NCBI GenBank assembly: GCA_026770585.1
Contig: MU646717.1
Location: forward strand, 57,509 to 69,680
DNA: 12,172 nt
Direction: 5' to 3'
Source of the DNA: Baffinella frigidus
Lineage: Eukaryota; Cryptophyceae; Cryptomonadales; Baffinellaceae
Part shown: positions 1 to 6,477 of the stretch, piece by piece
Position numbering within the stretch: the first letter of the stretch is position 1
Layout: the number at the start of each line of letters is the position of its first letter
Translations under genes and position numbers: made by a program
The notes under the pieces: model-generated
Database searches by the model: none
Seen by the model: only the letters and a program-made list of their open reading frames with translations
Told to the model about the DNA's origin: nothing

Positions 1-59
1 GGGGGGGGGAGCTTCATTAAAACCAGCTTTATTAAAACCAAGTGCGGATGATGAGAAGT

Positions 60-181
60 ATCCCTTAAATGGCCAGGTTATCCCTCAAGTGGCCAGAAGG
101 CACATACGCCCTACCGTAGGGCCCTAGGACCTGCCTAGGACCTCTTGGCCGTCAAATTTGACGGCCTGGCCACTTAAGGGG
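60..181. repeat. Foldback (inverted repeat) with perfect inner palindrome
   Basis: The left arm at 60-77 (CCCTTAAATGGCCAGG) is matched by the reverse complement of 164-181. A second copy of the arm motif (CCCTCAAGTGGCCAG) lies at 82-96. Inside are a perfect 20-bp palindrome at 147-166 (GGCCGTCAAATTTGACGGCC) and a CCTAGGACC direct repeat at about 124-142. It resembles the other CCTAGG-rich foldbacks in the window. No coding potential was seen. It is probably a foldback or MITE-type element. Confidence 0.75.
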
Positions 182-232
182 TAGGGGTGTGAGGGTCACG
201 GCGGAGATTGGGAGGGGGATACGGGGGGGGGA

Positions 233-361
233 CGCCTGCAGGGGCACTTTGCTCATAAGAAACGCCCACCCCCCTACGATCGCCATAGGGCCCTAGGCAT
301 AGGCCTACTGTAGGGTCCTAGGGGAGGTTGGTTTCTTATGAGCGAGGTACCCCTGTAGGAC
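233..361. repeat. CCTAGG/CTCATAAGAAA foldback element, copy 1
   Basis: The arms at 241-275 and 319-353 are inverted copies of each other with a few mismatches. Both contain GCTCATAAGAAAC followed by a C-rich stretch. The loop carries CATAGGGCCCTAGGCATAG and a CCTACTGTAGGGTCCTAGG motif. The outer edges (CCTGCAGGGG and CCCCTGTAGG) also pair. Copy 2 at 1366-1490 matches the reverse complement of this element over nearly its whole length, so it is a dispersed repeat family and not a chance hairpin. No transposase is present, which suits a non-autonomous element. Confidence 0.85.
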
Positions 362-540
362 GCTGTTGGTGACCCAGCATTTGCGTGCAACTCCGAGGGG
401 AAATAGAGTATTTTGACCAAAGGGTGTTGTTAGGTAAAAAATCCCCTTGTTTTGACCCGTGGCAACTCGACAGGGAACGGGGTGTCTACTGACTGTCTAA
501 TTTAGACAGGCGTGTGATGCATGTGTTTGGAGTAGGGACC
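362..540. other. No gene seen; short palindrome
   Basis: No credible ORF was seen. The only structure noted is a 17-bp palindrome at 493-509 (CTGTCTAA, one base, TTAGACAG). Confidence 0.6.
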
Positions 541-631
541 TGTGTAGTAAACTCTGTAACAACTTTTTTGGACTACATGTACCGGTACGAGGCTCGTACC
601 GGTACGCTGCACATGAACGAGTTACTACACA
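541..631. repeat. GTGTAGTAA/TTACTACAC palindrome, inside-out form
   Basis: The element starts with TGTGTAGTAA at 541 and ends with TTACTACAC near 630. The sequences just inside (ACTCTGT and the complement of ACGAGT) are also partly symmetric. At its centre is a perfect palindrome with 13-bp arms, 579-591 and 593-605 (GTACCGGTACGAG on the left), around a single base. The core motifs face the opposite way from the downstream members: here GTGTAGTAA is on the left and TTACTACAC on the right. It is probably related to the foldbacks at 6836, 7351, 8491, 9677 and 9880. Confidence 0.7.
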
Positions 632-667
632 AATTCCAACTTTTAAAATCACTGGGGTTTTAAAATT

Positions 668-689
668 GGCCAATTACCGGTAATTGGCC
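668..689. repeat. Perfect 22-bp palindrome
   Basis: GGCCAATTACCGGTAATTGG plus CC reads the same on both strands. It lies about 40 bp outside the preceding TTACTACAC palindrome. It could be a protein-binding site or the remains of a foldback; nothing in the sequence decides. Confidence 0.85.
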
Positions 690-1010
690 CTCGTGTGCCT
701 CAAACACCCAAAAAAAACAATCTTATCTTCAACAGCCTCTTGGTGCAAAAGAATCTTATCTTTGTGTTTAAATGGACACTCTCAGGTGGACTCGAATTGT
801 TTTTTGAGATGGACGGCTCTTAAAATCGAATTCGCAGCTTTCTAAAAGCCATCCAAATAACCGACAACCGATCAAAGCATCGGGGAAAAAACCAAAAAAA
901 ATCATTTGGATTGGAAACGTGTTCTCATAGAAGGTTTCTGAAACGAAAATCTTTTGGGGGACCATCTTTTGGGGGACCGTCAATCTTTTGGGGGACCGTC
1001 AAAGCGGGCG
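690..1010. other. AT-richer stretch without a gene; short direct repeats
   Basis: No convincing gene was seen. AATCTTATCTT occurs twice, at about 720 and 752. The motif CTTTTGGGGGACC (with variations) occurs three times in a row between 948 and 1001, with GTCA after the second and third copies. The ORFs crossing this stretch have no coding-like composition. Confidence 0.6.
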
Positions 1011-1013
1011 CAT

Positions 1014-1101
1014 GAACCCCGAGCCATCTATGCAGTTAAACCCCGAGCCATCTATGCAGTCAAACCCTGAGCCATCTATGCTAAACCCCGAGGCATCTAT
1101 G
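1014..1101 (+). repeat. Tandem repeat GAGCCATCTATG, periods 24/24/21 bp
   Basis: Four copies of GAGCCATCTATGC (the last GAGGCATCTATGC) start at 1021, 1045, 1069 and 1090. All periods are multiples of three, so an open frame from 988 to 1182 reads as repeats of Asn-Pro-Glu-Pro-Ser-Met-Gln (last copy Asn-Pro-Glu-Ala-Ser-Met-Gln). The 64-residue frame has no recognisable domain. The same GAGCCATCTATGC word also occurs at about 10275, in a place with no coding look, with weaker relatives at about 10315 and 12022. The motif may therefore be a mobile or structural DNA word and not a protein repeat. Treat coding as unproven. Confidence 0.7.
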
Positions 1102-1193
1102 CAGTTTTTACTTCAGTCATCGTACTTTCTTGGTGGCCGATCTGGTGGCCGTTTCGAGTTGCGGCATAGGTTTCCTTTTTAATTTTGTGAATC

Positions 1194-1281
1194 GTGTAGT
1201 AATCTCATAGACCGGTGTACCTCTGTGGGCAATTTACTACCTGCGCCTTATGTCGTCCTTATCTTGTGGAGGCGTAGGTAG
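1194..1281. repeat. Diverged GTGTAGTAA...TTACTAC element plus small hairpin
   Basis: GTGTAGTAA at 1194-1202 and TTACTAC at 1234-1240 form a short inside-out pair like the element at 541. Next to it, CTACCTGCGCC (1237-1247) pairs with GGCGTAGGTAG (1271-1281) with one mismatch. It is probably an eroded member of the TTACTACAC set. The rest of the stretch to 1365 shows nothing further. Confidence 0.5.
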
Positions 1282-1365
1282 TGTCAACATCCATCCGCCT
1301 TGTCCTCTGTCAGCGCCTTGCCGCCTCGTTCGAAGGTCTTTTTTACTCAAGAAGCTGAAGCTATC

Positions 1366-1490
1366 GTACAGGGGTACCTAGCTCATAAGAAACCGCCCGC
1401 CCCTAGGACCCTACAGTAGGCCTATGCCTAGGGCCCTATGATGGTCCTAGGGGGGGGGCGGTTTCTTATGAGCGAGGTGCCCCTGTAAGG
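1366..1490. repeat. CCTAGG/CTCATAAGAAA foldback element, copy 2 (inverted)
   Basis: The arms at 1366-1410 and 1443-1490 pair over about 45 bp. They run from ACAGGGG through GCTCATAAGAAACCGCC to CCTAGGACC, and the right arm mirrors this. The centre holds CTACAGTAGGCCTATGCC. Read on the opposite strand it matches copy 1 (233-361), including the loop, so the two copies lie in opposite orientation about 1 kb apart. It borders the coding fragment that starts near 1530. Confidence 0.85.
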
Positions 1491-1581
1491 ACGGGCAAAG
1501 AGACAGACACAAGACAGTGGCACGCAATAATGGATCAGCTCGATCACATGGAGTGGTTCGAGAAGGACCCGACGACACGGT

Positions 1582-1774
1582 ATGATGGAGAAGACGCTCG
1601 ATCACATGGAGTGGTTTGTGGAGAGGACGCGGTCCTACCACATCGACGAGGCGGAGCAGGCCATGCTCGACCAGCTCACGACCGCCATCAAGGACCTCAA
1701 CAAGAACTTCAAGGCCCACAAGGCCCTCACCGACTCTAGCAAGACCCTGCCCGAGCACCACGACTTGACGGCGG
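1582..1774 (+). CDS. Protein-coding fragment (exon or gene remnant), unknown function
   Basis: I do not recognise the family. Counting codons from 1588 to 1770, 58 of 61 end in G or C, far above what the surrounding DNA would give, so this stretch was very probably coding. The peptide begins MMEKTLDHMEWFVERTR and continues through HIDEAEQAMLDQL to a Lys/Asn-rich segment ending near LPEHHDL. It is charged and likely helical, with no signal peptide or membrane span. At 1774-1798 the codon bias stops and GGTGCTTT is repeated three times. A GT at 1775 could be a splice donor. Upstream, 1530-1581 encodes a near copy of the start (MDQLDHMEWFEKD) in another frame, offset by 58 bp, so the gene has a partial tandem duplication that breaks the frame. 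It could be one exon of a live gene or a decayed copy. Confidence 0.5.
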
Positions 1775-1937
1775 GTGCTTTGGTGCTTTGGTGCTTTTAT
1801 TTACACTCACATCGAAGGCCACAGCCCACCTCACTCTTGAGGAGTAATCTACGGGGACCGACGACGCGGAGAGCCAGGATGAAGAGGATCGGAGTGTCGC
1901 AAACGCTCTCCGCCAGGGCGCATGCAACCGACGCCAC
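1775..1937. other. No clear gene; end of coding signal, possible intron
   Basis: The frame from 1582 stays open to 1944, but codon bias is lost after about 1770. No clear acceptor-bounded exon could be defined. The stretch ends at the first telomere-like repeat. Confidence 0.4.
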
Positions 1938-1997
1938 GGGTTGAGGGTTGAGGGTGTAGGATTTAGGGTGTAGGGTGTAGGGTGTAGGGTTTAGGTG
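1938..1997 (+). repeat. Short telomere-like tract (TTGAGGG/TGTAGGG)
   Basis: About eight units of a 7-bp repeat, starting as GGTTGAG and shifting to GGTGTAG (three in a row) and GGTTTAG. G-rich on the + strand. It looks like a small interstitial telomeric sequence with local variant runs. Confidence 0.85.
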
Positions 1998-2191
1998 CTG
2001 TGGTCGGAGTTCTCCATCGCTCGCGAGATTCCAACCGCAACCTGCGCCCGGGGCCGCACCACCTGCAAACCGCATCAAGTGACTTCATTGCGGATCGAAA
2101 CCACGATTGAGCTACGTATTGACTTCAACATCAAGGATTACGCACATCCAACGACACCGGGGACTTCAAGGAGCCGGCCCCCGCACGCGCC
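1998..2191. other. Unique island between telomere-like tracts; weak coding hint
   Basis: About 190 bp of non-repetitive DNA. One + frame is open from 1995 to 2195 and another has a short GC3-rich run near 2145-2190 (reading Asn-Asp-Thr-Gly-Asp-Phe-Lys-Glu-Pro). The hints are too short and in different frames. It may be a further exon of the gene fragment at 1582, but this cannot be shown. Confidence 0.3.
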
Positions 2192-2392
2192 TTAGGGTTG
2201 AGGGTTTAGGGGTCAGGGTTTGTGGGTTCGGGTCAAGGGTTAAGGGTTTAGGGTTTAGGGTTTAGAGTTTAGGGTTTAGGGTTTAGGTTGAGGGTTGAGG
2301 ATTGAGGGTTGCAGGTTCAGGGTTCAGGGTTTAAGGTTCAGGGTTCAGGGTTTAAGGTTTAGGGTTTAGGGTTAGGGTTTAGGGTTTGGGGT

Positions 2393-2445
<53 letters not shown>

Positions 2446-3354
2446 GGTGTACGGTTTAGGGTGTAGGGTTCATTTTTAGGGTGCAGGGTTTAGGGATAAG
2501 GGTTTAGGGTTTAGGGTTTAGGGTTTCGGGTTTAGGGTTTGGGATTTAGGGTTTCGGGTTTAGGGTTGGGGGTTTAGGGTGCATGATGAGGGTTTAGGTT
2601 GCATATTTAAGGTTTAGGCTCTAGGGCTTGGGGTTTAGGATTTGGGGTTCAGAATGTGGGGTTTAGGATTCAGGGTTTTGGTTTTAGGTTTTCGATTTTC
2701 GATTTTAGGTTTTAGGGGTTAGGGTTTAGGGGTTAGGGTAAGGGTTCAGGGTCTGAGGGTTTGGATTTAGGGTTTAGTGGTGAGGGTTTATGGTTCAGAG
2801 TTTGAAAATTAGGGTTGATGGTTTGGGGTTGATGGTTTAGGGTTTGGGGTTCAGAGTTTAAGGTTCAAGGTTCAGGGTTTAGGGTTTAGGGTTTAGGGTT
2901 GAAGGTTTATGGTTCAGTGGTCAGGGGTTAGTGTTTAGGGTTCAGGGTTTTTGGTTTCGGGTGCAGGTTTCAGGTTTTCGGGTTTCGGGTTTCGGGTTGC
3001 AGAGTTGCAAGGTTGCAGGGTTTATGATTTATTGTTTATTGTTTATTGTTTATTGTTTATTGTTTAGGGTTTAGGGTTTAGGGTTTGTGGTTTAGGGTTT
3101 AGGGTTTAGGGTTTATGATTTAGGGTTTAGGGTTTAGGGTTCAGGGTTCAGGCTGCAGGGTTTAGGGGTTCATGCTTAGGGTTTCGGGTTTCGGGTTTAG
3201 GGTTTAGGGTTTAGGGTTTCGGGTTCAGGGTTTTGGGTTTTGGGTTTAGGGTTTAGGGTTTAGGGTTCAGGCTGCAGGCTGCAGGGTTTAGGGGTTCATG
3301 TTTAGGGGTTCCTGTTTAGGGTTTAGGGTTTAGGGTTTAGGGTTTAGGGTTTAG
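2192..3354 (+). repeat. Long degenerate interstitial telomere-like field, G-rich strand
   Basis: About 1.16 kb made almost wholly of 7-bp units related to TTTAGGG, including TTGAGGG, TTCAGGG, TTTCGGG and TTTGGGG types. Variants come in local runs: eight TTGAGGG units around 2392-2448, TTTATTG repeated about five times near 3027-3063, and TTTCGGG near 2979-2996. Such runs indicate spread by slippage or unequal exchange after mutation. Some units lose phase (6 or 8 bp). No gene is present. Confidence 0.93.
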
Positions 3355-3637
3355 TCGCTGGCTGTCGCGGGGTACCCACTCGTCCTCTAGCCCCTCGAAG
3401 TCACCAGGGCTCATAACCTCTACGGAGGGCACTGGCTAAAGTGGACGTGACTTGAGTAAAGTCACTCCGGCTATGCCTACATGTGGGATATCCCAGATAT
3501 CTCCAGATCACCGATGTCTCGGTCGGGAGAGACCGCCTCGGGCCGTTATGTGGGAGGTGGGGAGCCATTGCCCCTCACCATTCGAGCCATTGCCCTCCAC
3601 CCCCCACTTGCATCGACTGTACACGAGGTGCGCGCAC
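3355..3637. other. Unique island inside the telomere-like field; no gene seen
   Basis: Non-repetitive DNA. CGCGGGGTACCCACTCG at 3366-3382 recurs exactly on the opposite strand at 9367-9383. GAGCCATTGCCC occurs twice, near 3561 and 3584, and small dyads lie near 3486 and 3516. The overlapping ORFs of about 65 residues are out of frame with each other and show no coding bias. Confidence 0.6.
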
Positions 3638-3720
3638 CCAAACCCCTAAATCCTAACTCCCACCCCCTGACCCCTACCCTCTAACCCCTACCCCCAAAAC
3701 CCTACCCCCCAAACCCTGAA
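3638..3720 (-). repeat. C-rich (reversed) telomere-like block
   Basis: Degenerate units of CCCTAAA/CCCCTAC type read on the + strand, so the G-rich strand is the - strand. About 30 bp of unrelated DNA (3721-3751) separates it from the following G-rich field. Two telomere-like blocks therefore point in opposite directions, implying an inversion, fusion or insertion. Confidence 0.85.
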
Positions 3721-3751
3721 CAGCCGCAGGACCTGTGCGAGGTGGGGGACA

Positions 3752-4266
3752 AGGGATTAGGGTATAGGGTTTAGGGTTTAGGGTGTAGGGTGTAGGATTT
3801 AGGGTTTGGGGTTTGGGGTTTGGGGTTTGGGGTTTGGGGTTTGGGGTTGAGGGATTAGCGTTTAGGGTTTGAGTTGAGGGTTTAGGGTTGAAGGGTTTGA
3901 ATTGAGGGTTTAGGGTTTAGGGTTTAGGGTTTAGGGTTTAGGGTTTAGGGCTCAGGGTTTAAGGGTTAAGGTTTAGAGTTTAGGGTTTGGGATTTAGAGT
4001 TTGAGGTTGAGGGTTTATAGCTTAGGCTTTGGGGTTTAGGGTTTAGGGTTTAGGGTTTGCGATTTAGGGTTTAGGGTTTAGGGTTGACGGTTTAGTGATT
4101 CAGGTTTAGGGTTTAGGGTTTAGGGGTCAGCGTTTAGGGTTGAGGGCTTAAGGTTGAAGGTTTAGGGTGTGGGGCATATGGTTTAGGGTTTGGGGTTTAG
4201 GATTAAGGGTTTAGGGTTTAGGGTTTAGGGTTTAAGGTGCAGGGTTTAGGGTTTAGGGTTTAGGGT

Positions 4267-4297
<31 letters not shown>

Positions 4298-4650
4298 AGG
4301 TTGAAGGTTGTAGGGTTTGGGGTTCAGGGTTTAATGTTTAGTGTTTAGGGTTTAGGGTTTAGGTTTTAGGGTTTGGTGTTTCGGGTTTATGGTGTAGGTT
4401 TTAGGTTTTAGGGTTTGGGGTTTAGGGTTTAGGGTTAAGGGTTAAGGGTTAAGGGTTTAGGTTTTAGGACTTAGGGCTTAGGGCTCAAGGTTTAAGGTTT
4501 AGGGTTTAGGGTTTAGGGTTTAGGGTTTAGGTTTTAGGGTTTAGAGTTCAGGGTTTATGGTTTATGGTTTATGGTTTAGGGTTTAGGGTTTAGGGTTTAG
4601 GGTTTAGGGTTTAGGGTAAAGGGTTAAGGGTTTAGGGCTTAGGGTTTAGT
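3752..4650 (+). repeat. Long degenerate interstitial telomere-like field, G-rich strand
   Basis: About 900 bp of 7-bp TTTAGGG-like units. Local runs include six TTTGGGG units near 3797-3848, five TTGAGGG units near 4264-4295, GGTTAAG units near 4435-4455 and three TTTATGG units near 4553-4573. It fades into a T-rich stretch at 4649-4680. Its edge supplies the last codons of the minus-strand ORF at 4632-4940. Confidence 0.93.
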
Positions 4651-4940
4651 TTTTTTTTATGGTTTATGTTTTTGTTTTGTCTTTTTGAGTGTTGGCGAGC
4701 CGCGTGATGAAGTTGATGGAGGGCGTACAGTTTAGTTTTAAAGTCCGCTGGGCATGGTACAGAGGGTTTGTTGAACGAGTCATAGTAGTGACCACCAAGG
4801 GTCCAGCATTTGTTACAGAACTCCCAGGGGCGCGGAGAGTAGGGTCGTTTCTTGGGTTGTTCAGGATCTGGGGCTGGGTTAGCTGGTCCTGGTTGTTGGT
4901 TTTCTTTGTTTGAGAGGGATCTCTGTTTGTCAAGGGTCCT
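4632..4940 (-). pseudogene. Gag-like zinc-knuckle fragment (possible retroelement remnant)
   Basis: A stop-to-stop frame of 102 residues without an ATG, bounded upstream by a stop at 4941-4943. In order: a basic/polar start; a Pro-rich segment (about 17-39); RPWEFCNKCWTLGGHYYD at about 38-54; then VPCP near 61-64 and a His/Lys-rich tail. Cys42, Cys45, His51 and Cys63 give Cys-X2-Cys-X5-His-X11-Cys, similar to but not the canonical Cys-X2-Cys-X4-His-X4-Cys knuckle of retrotransposon Gag proteins. A Pro-rich linker, zinc knuckle and basic tail would suit a nucleic-acid-binding Gag C-terminus. The last residues (from about Leu98) are coded by telomere-like repeat, so the true 3' end is lost. It could also be an unrelated zinc-binding exon. 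Family assignment is inference. Confidence 0.4.
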
Positions 4941-4985
4941 TTAGGGGGAAAAATATTTTTTCCCTCAAACGTCAATTATTCTCAG

Positions 4986-5390
4986 GCGAAATGTCAACTT
5001 TTGGTACCCCCGTTCTGGTCAAAGCCAGGTCACGTGACCCTCTGCTGACAGAGGAAGGGGGCGCAACTGCAGAACAGTGCCCCTCTCTAGAGAAAGGCAG
5101 AGCCATGCAACGCCATGTAGATTTTGAGTTGGCGCCAACGGTCCTCACGGACCGCGCTCTTCCCTTTGAGCCCACGGTCCCCACAGAAGAGGTCGATGCG
5201 TCCATCCCCGCCGAGACCCTGCGAGCGAGGCGCCTCGGTCTCGAAAGTCTCTCCCCGGAGCTCTCCCCGGAGTCCTCGTTCCCACTGGCAGGAGCACCTA
5301 TGACCGGAGCGTCCGCACATGACGCCACGAGCACGTCCTTCTGGGGCAGACACGACGCGATCCTCCGCCGCGATGACATCCGGTTTTCAG
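4986..5390 (+). CDS. Possible internal or first exon, unknown protein
   Basis: The frame is open from 4910, but the part from 4986 looks coding: about three quarters of codons between 5137 and 5380 end in G or C, and the peptide has balanced acidic and basic residues. It is preceded by a pyrimidine-containing tract ending ATTCTCAG at 4985 and followed by TTTTCAG|GTGAAC at 5384-5396, so both a splice acceptor and donor are plausible. An ATG at 4991 could start a ~133-residue piece. Residues run from MSTFGTPVLVKARSRD through a Pro/Glu-rich middle (FEPTVPTEEVDASIP) to GRHDAILRRDDIRFSG. No known domain, signal peptide or membrane segment was recognised. The downstream continuation (Gly-Phe-Arg-Val-Pro repeats) is translated telomere-like DNA and should not be counted. 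The opposite strand is also open for 135 codons. Confidence 0.35.
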
Positions 5391-5404
5391 GTGAACCTTT
5401 TTGT

Positions 5405-5510
5405 CGGGTTGAGGGTTCAGGGTTTAGGGTTCCAAGTTTCGGGCTTCGGGTTCCGGGCTTCGGGTTCCGGGTTCCGGGTTCCGGGTTTCGGTTCCCGGGC
5501 TCCGGGCGGT
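5405..5510 (+). repeat. Degenerate 7-mer tract, TTCCGGG-type variants
   Basis: Begins with TTGAGGG, TTCAGGG and TTTAGGG units, then shifts to GGTTCCG and GGCTTCG units. It is a GC-shifted offshoot of the telomere-like repeat. It directly follows the possible exon at 4986-5390 and gives misleading Gly/Phe/Arg/Pro-repeat translations on both strands. A small dyad follows, with CGATTTGTACGA near 5523 and TCGTACAAATCG near 5554. Confidence 0.85.
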
Positions 5511-5596
5511 TGGTTTCCCTCCGATTTGTACGAGGGAGTGGCCGTCCAAAAATCGTACAAATCGTTTCGAGGGAGTAGCCCTGATCGGGAACCTTG

Positions 5597-5738
5597 AACC
5601 AGCCACCAGAAGTGAACCGAATCGAGCGATCGCAAAAGTTGATTTCCCCTGGGTGATGAAACCTCAGGGTTTATCCCTTGGTGAAATTGCCCTCAGGTCT
5701 CCATGTTGCGATTTGGTTCACTTCGGGTGGCTGGTGGT
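5597..5738. repeat. Inverted repeat, ~28-bp arms
   Basis: AACCAGCCACCAGAAGTGAA at 5597-5616 (arm to 5624) pairs with the arm at 5709-5738, which contains TTCACTTCGGGTGGCTGGTG, with few mismatches. The 84-bp centre includes two related CCTCAGG-containing segments. No coding evidence. Confidence 0.75.
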
Positions 5739-6037
5739 TCTCCATAAACCCTTTGGAAACGACCTCGGTAAGTCCACTTCGGAGTGAGAACACAGCGGGC
5801 TACGAAGGAATTTGCGGCCCGAATCGGGCCACCTTTCCGTTACCTTATCCGGAGGACCCCCCCTATGTCCCTACGGGTTGCCGTAGGGTCCTAGGTCTTA
5901 TCGCTCAGGGGTTATTCGAAATCCCTTCGAAGTCCGCTGTGTGGTATGGCGAGTTCATCATCGTTTCCGGTGGACTCATTCATTGGTATCCTCTCTTTTG
6001 GAGACCCCCACAATACTTCTAGCTTGCGTTGTTGCCG
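5739..6037. other. No gene seen
   Basis: A + frame stays open from 5678 to 6022 but starts with TTG, crosses the inverted repeat and has no coding-like bias. The stretch contains CCGAATCGGG and a CCTACGGGTTGCCGTAGGG dyad near 5871-5889, again followed by GTCCTAGG, linking it to the CCTAGG-rich foldbacks. Confidence 0.5.
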
Positions 6038-6185
6038 GTCGAGACTTTTTGGTCCTAGGATCCCTCGGCCTACGGCAGGAGGTCCTAGGCAATGCCGTAT
6101 GCCTAACTACCCCCTTTTCAGGACGTTAGCCTATGAATGTGTTCAACACGTGGGTGTAACGCGCCGGGCACATCCTTATCCGGAG
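6038..6185. repeat. 148-bp dispersed repeat, copy 1
   Basis: Matches 7217-7364 in direct orientation, 1179 bp away, with few differences. It contains GGTCCTAGGATCCCTCGGCC and ends in ATCCTTATCCGG. This copy has only one arm of the palindrome that is complete at the second copy. Confidence 0.85.
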
Positions 6186-6230
6186 CGCTCGTATCCACCA
6201 GCCCTCACAGGTTGATCAAACACCTAAATC

Positions 6231-6432
6231 GGTGTAGTAACACCACAAGCTTTCACGCGTGAGACCCTTAAAGTCTTCACGCGTGGGCACCTTACTTGAG
6301 CCATTGATGGTTAAAAGGGGTTTTTAAAATTTTAAAACAATCACTGCCTTCACTTTACTACACGTTTGACAATCAACGGCTCCAGTAAGTCCTCACGCGT
6401 GAGCACCTTAAGGGGCTCACGCGTGAAAGCTT
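6231..6432. repeat. Foldback with four CACGCGTG sites and TTACTACAC core
   Basis: The arms at 6247-6312 and 6368-6432 pair over about 65 bp with a minority of mismatches. Each arm holds two TCACGCGTG palindromes (6253, 6277; 6393, 6417) spaced 24 bp apart. GTGTAGTAA at 6232-6240 lies outside the left arm and TTACTACAC at 6354-6362 inside the loop, so a second, offset inverted repeat overlaps the first. The CACGCGTG sites could bind a dimeric protein, but conservation within the arms is explained by duplication alone. Confidence 0.8.
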
Positions 6433-6444
6433 TTTGCTTGAGTA

Positions 6445-6477
6445 GGCCAAGGACGTCGGAATCCGACGTCGTTGGCC
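6445..6477. repeat. 33-bp near-perfect palindrome
   Basis: GGCCAA, then GACGTCGGA, one base, TCCGACGTC, then TTGGCC, with a single mismatched pair between the inner and outer blocks. It lies 13 bp beyond the preceding foldback. It is a strong cruciform or hairpin candidate. Confidence 0.85.

Noticed and set aside
1-9. Run of G at the window start as a biological tract
   Set aside because: Most likely sequencing or assembly edge; too short to interpret.
1014-1101. CRISPR-like direct repeats
   Set aside because: The repeats are adjacent tandem copies without unique spacers, in a eukaryotic context.
1447-1761. 104-codon minus-strand ORF opposite the coding fragment
   Set aside because: It is the shadow of the strongly biased + frame and crosses the foldback at 1366-1490.
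5391-5578. Gly-Phe-Arg-Val-Pro repeat extension of the frame through 4986-5390
   Set aside because: It is coded by degenerate 7-bp telomere-like units; 7 bp is not a multiple of three, so all frames give such repeats.
5678-6022. 114-codon plus-strand ORF
   Set aside because: Starts at TTG inside an inverted repeat, with no codon bias and no motif.
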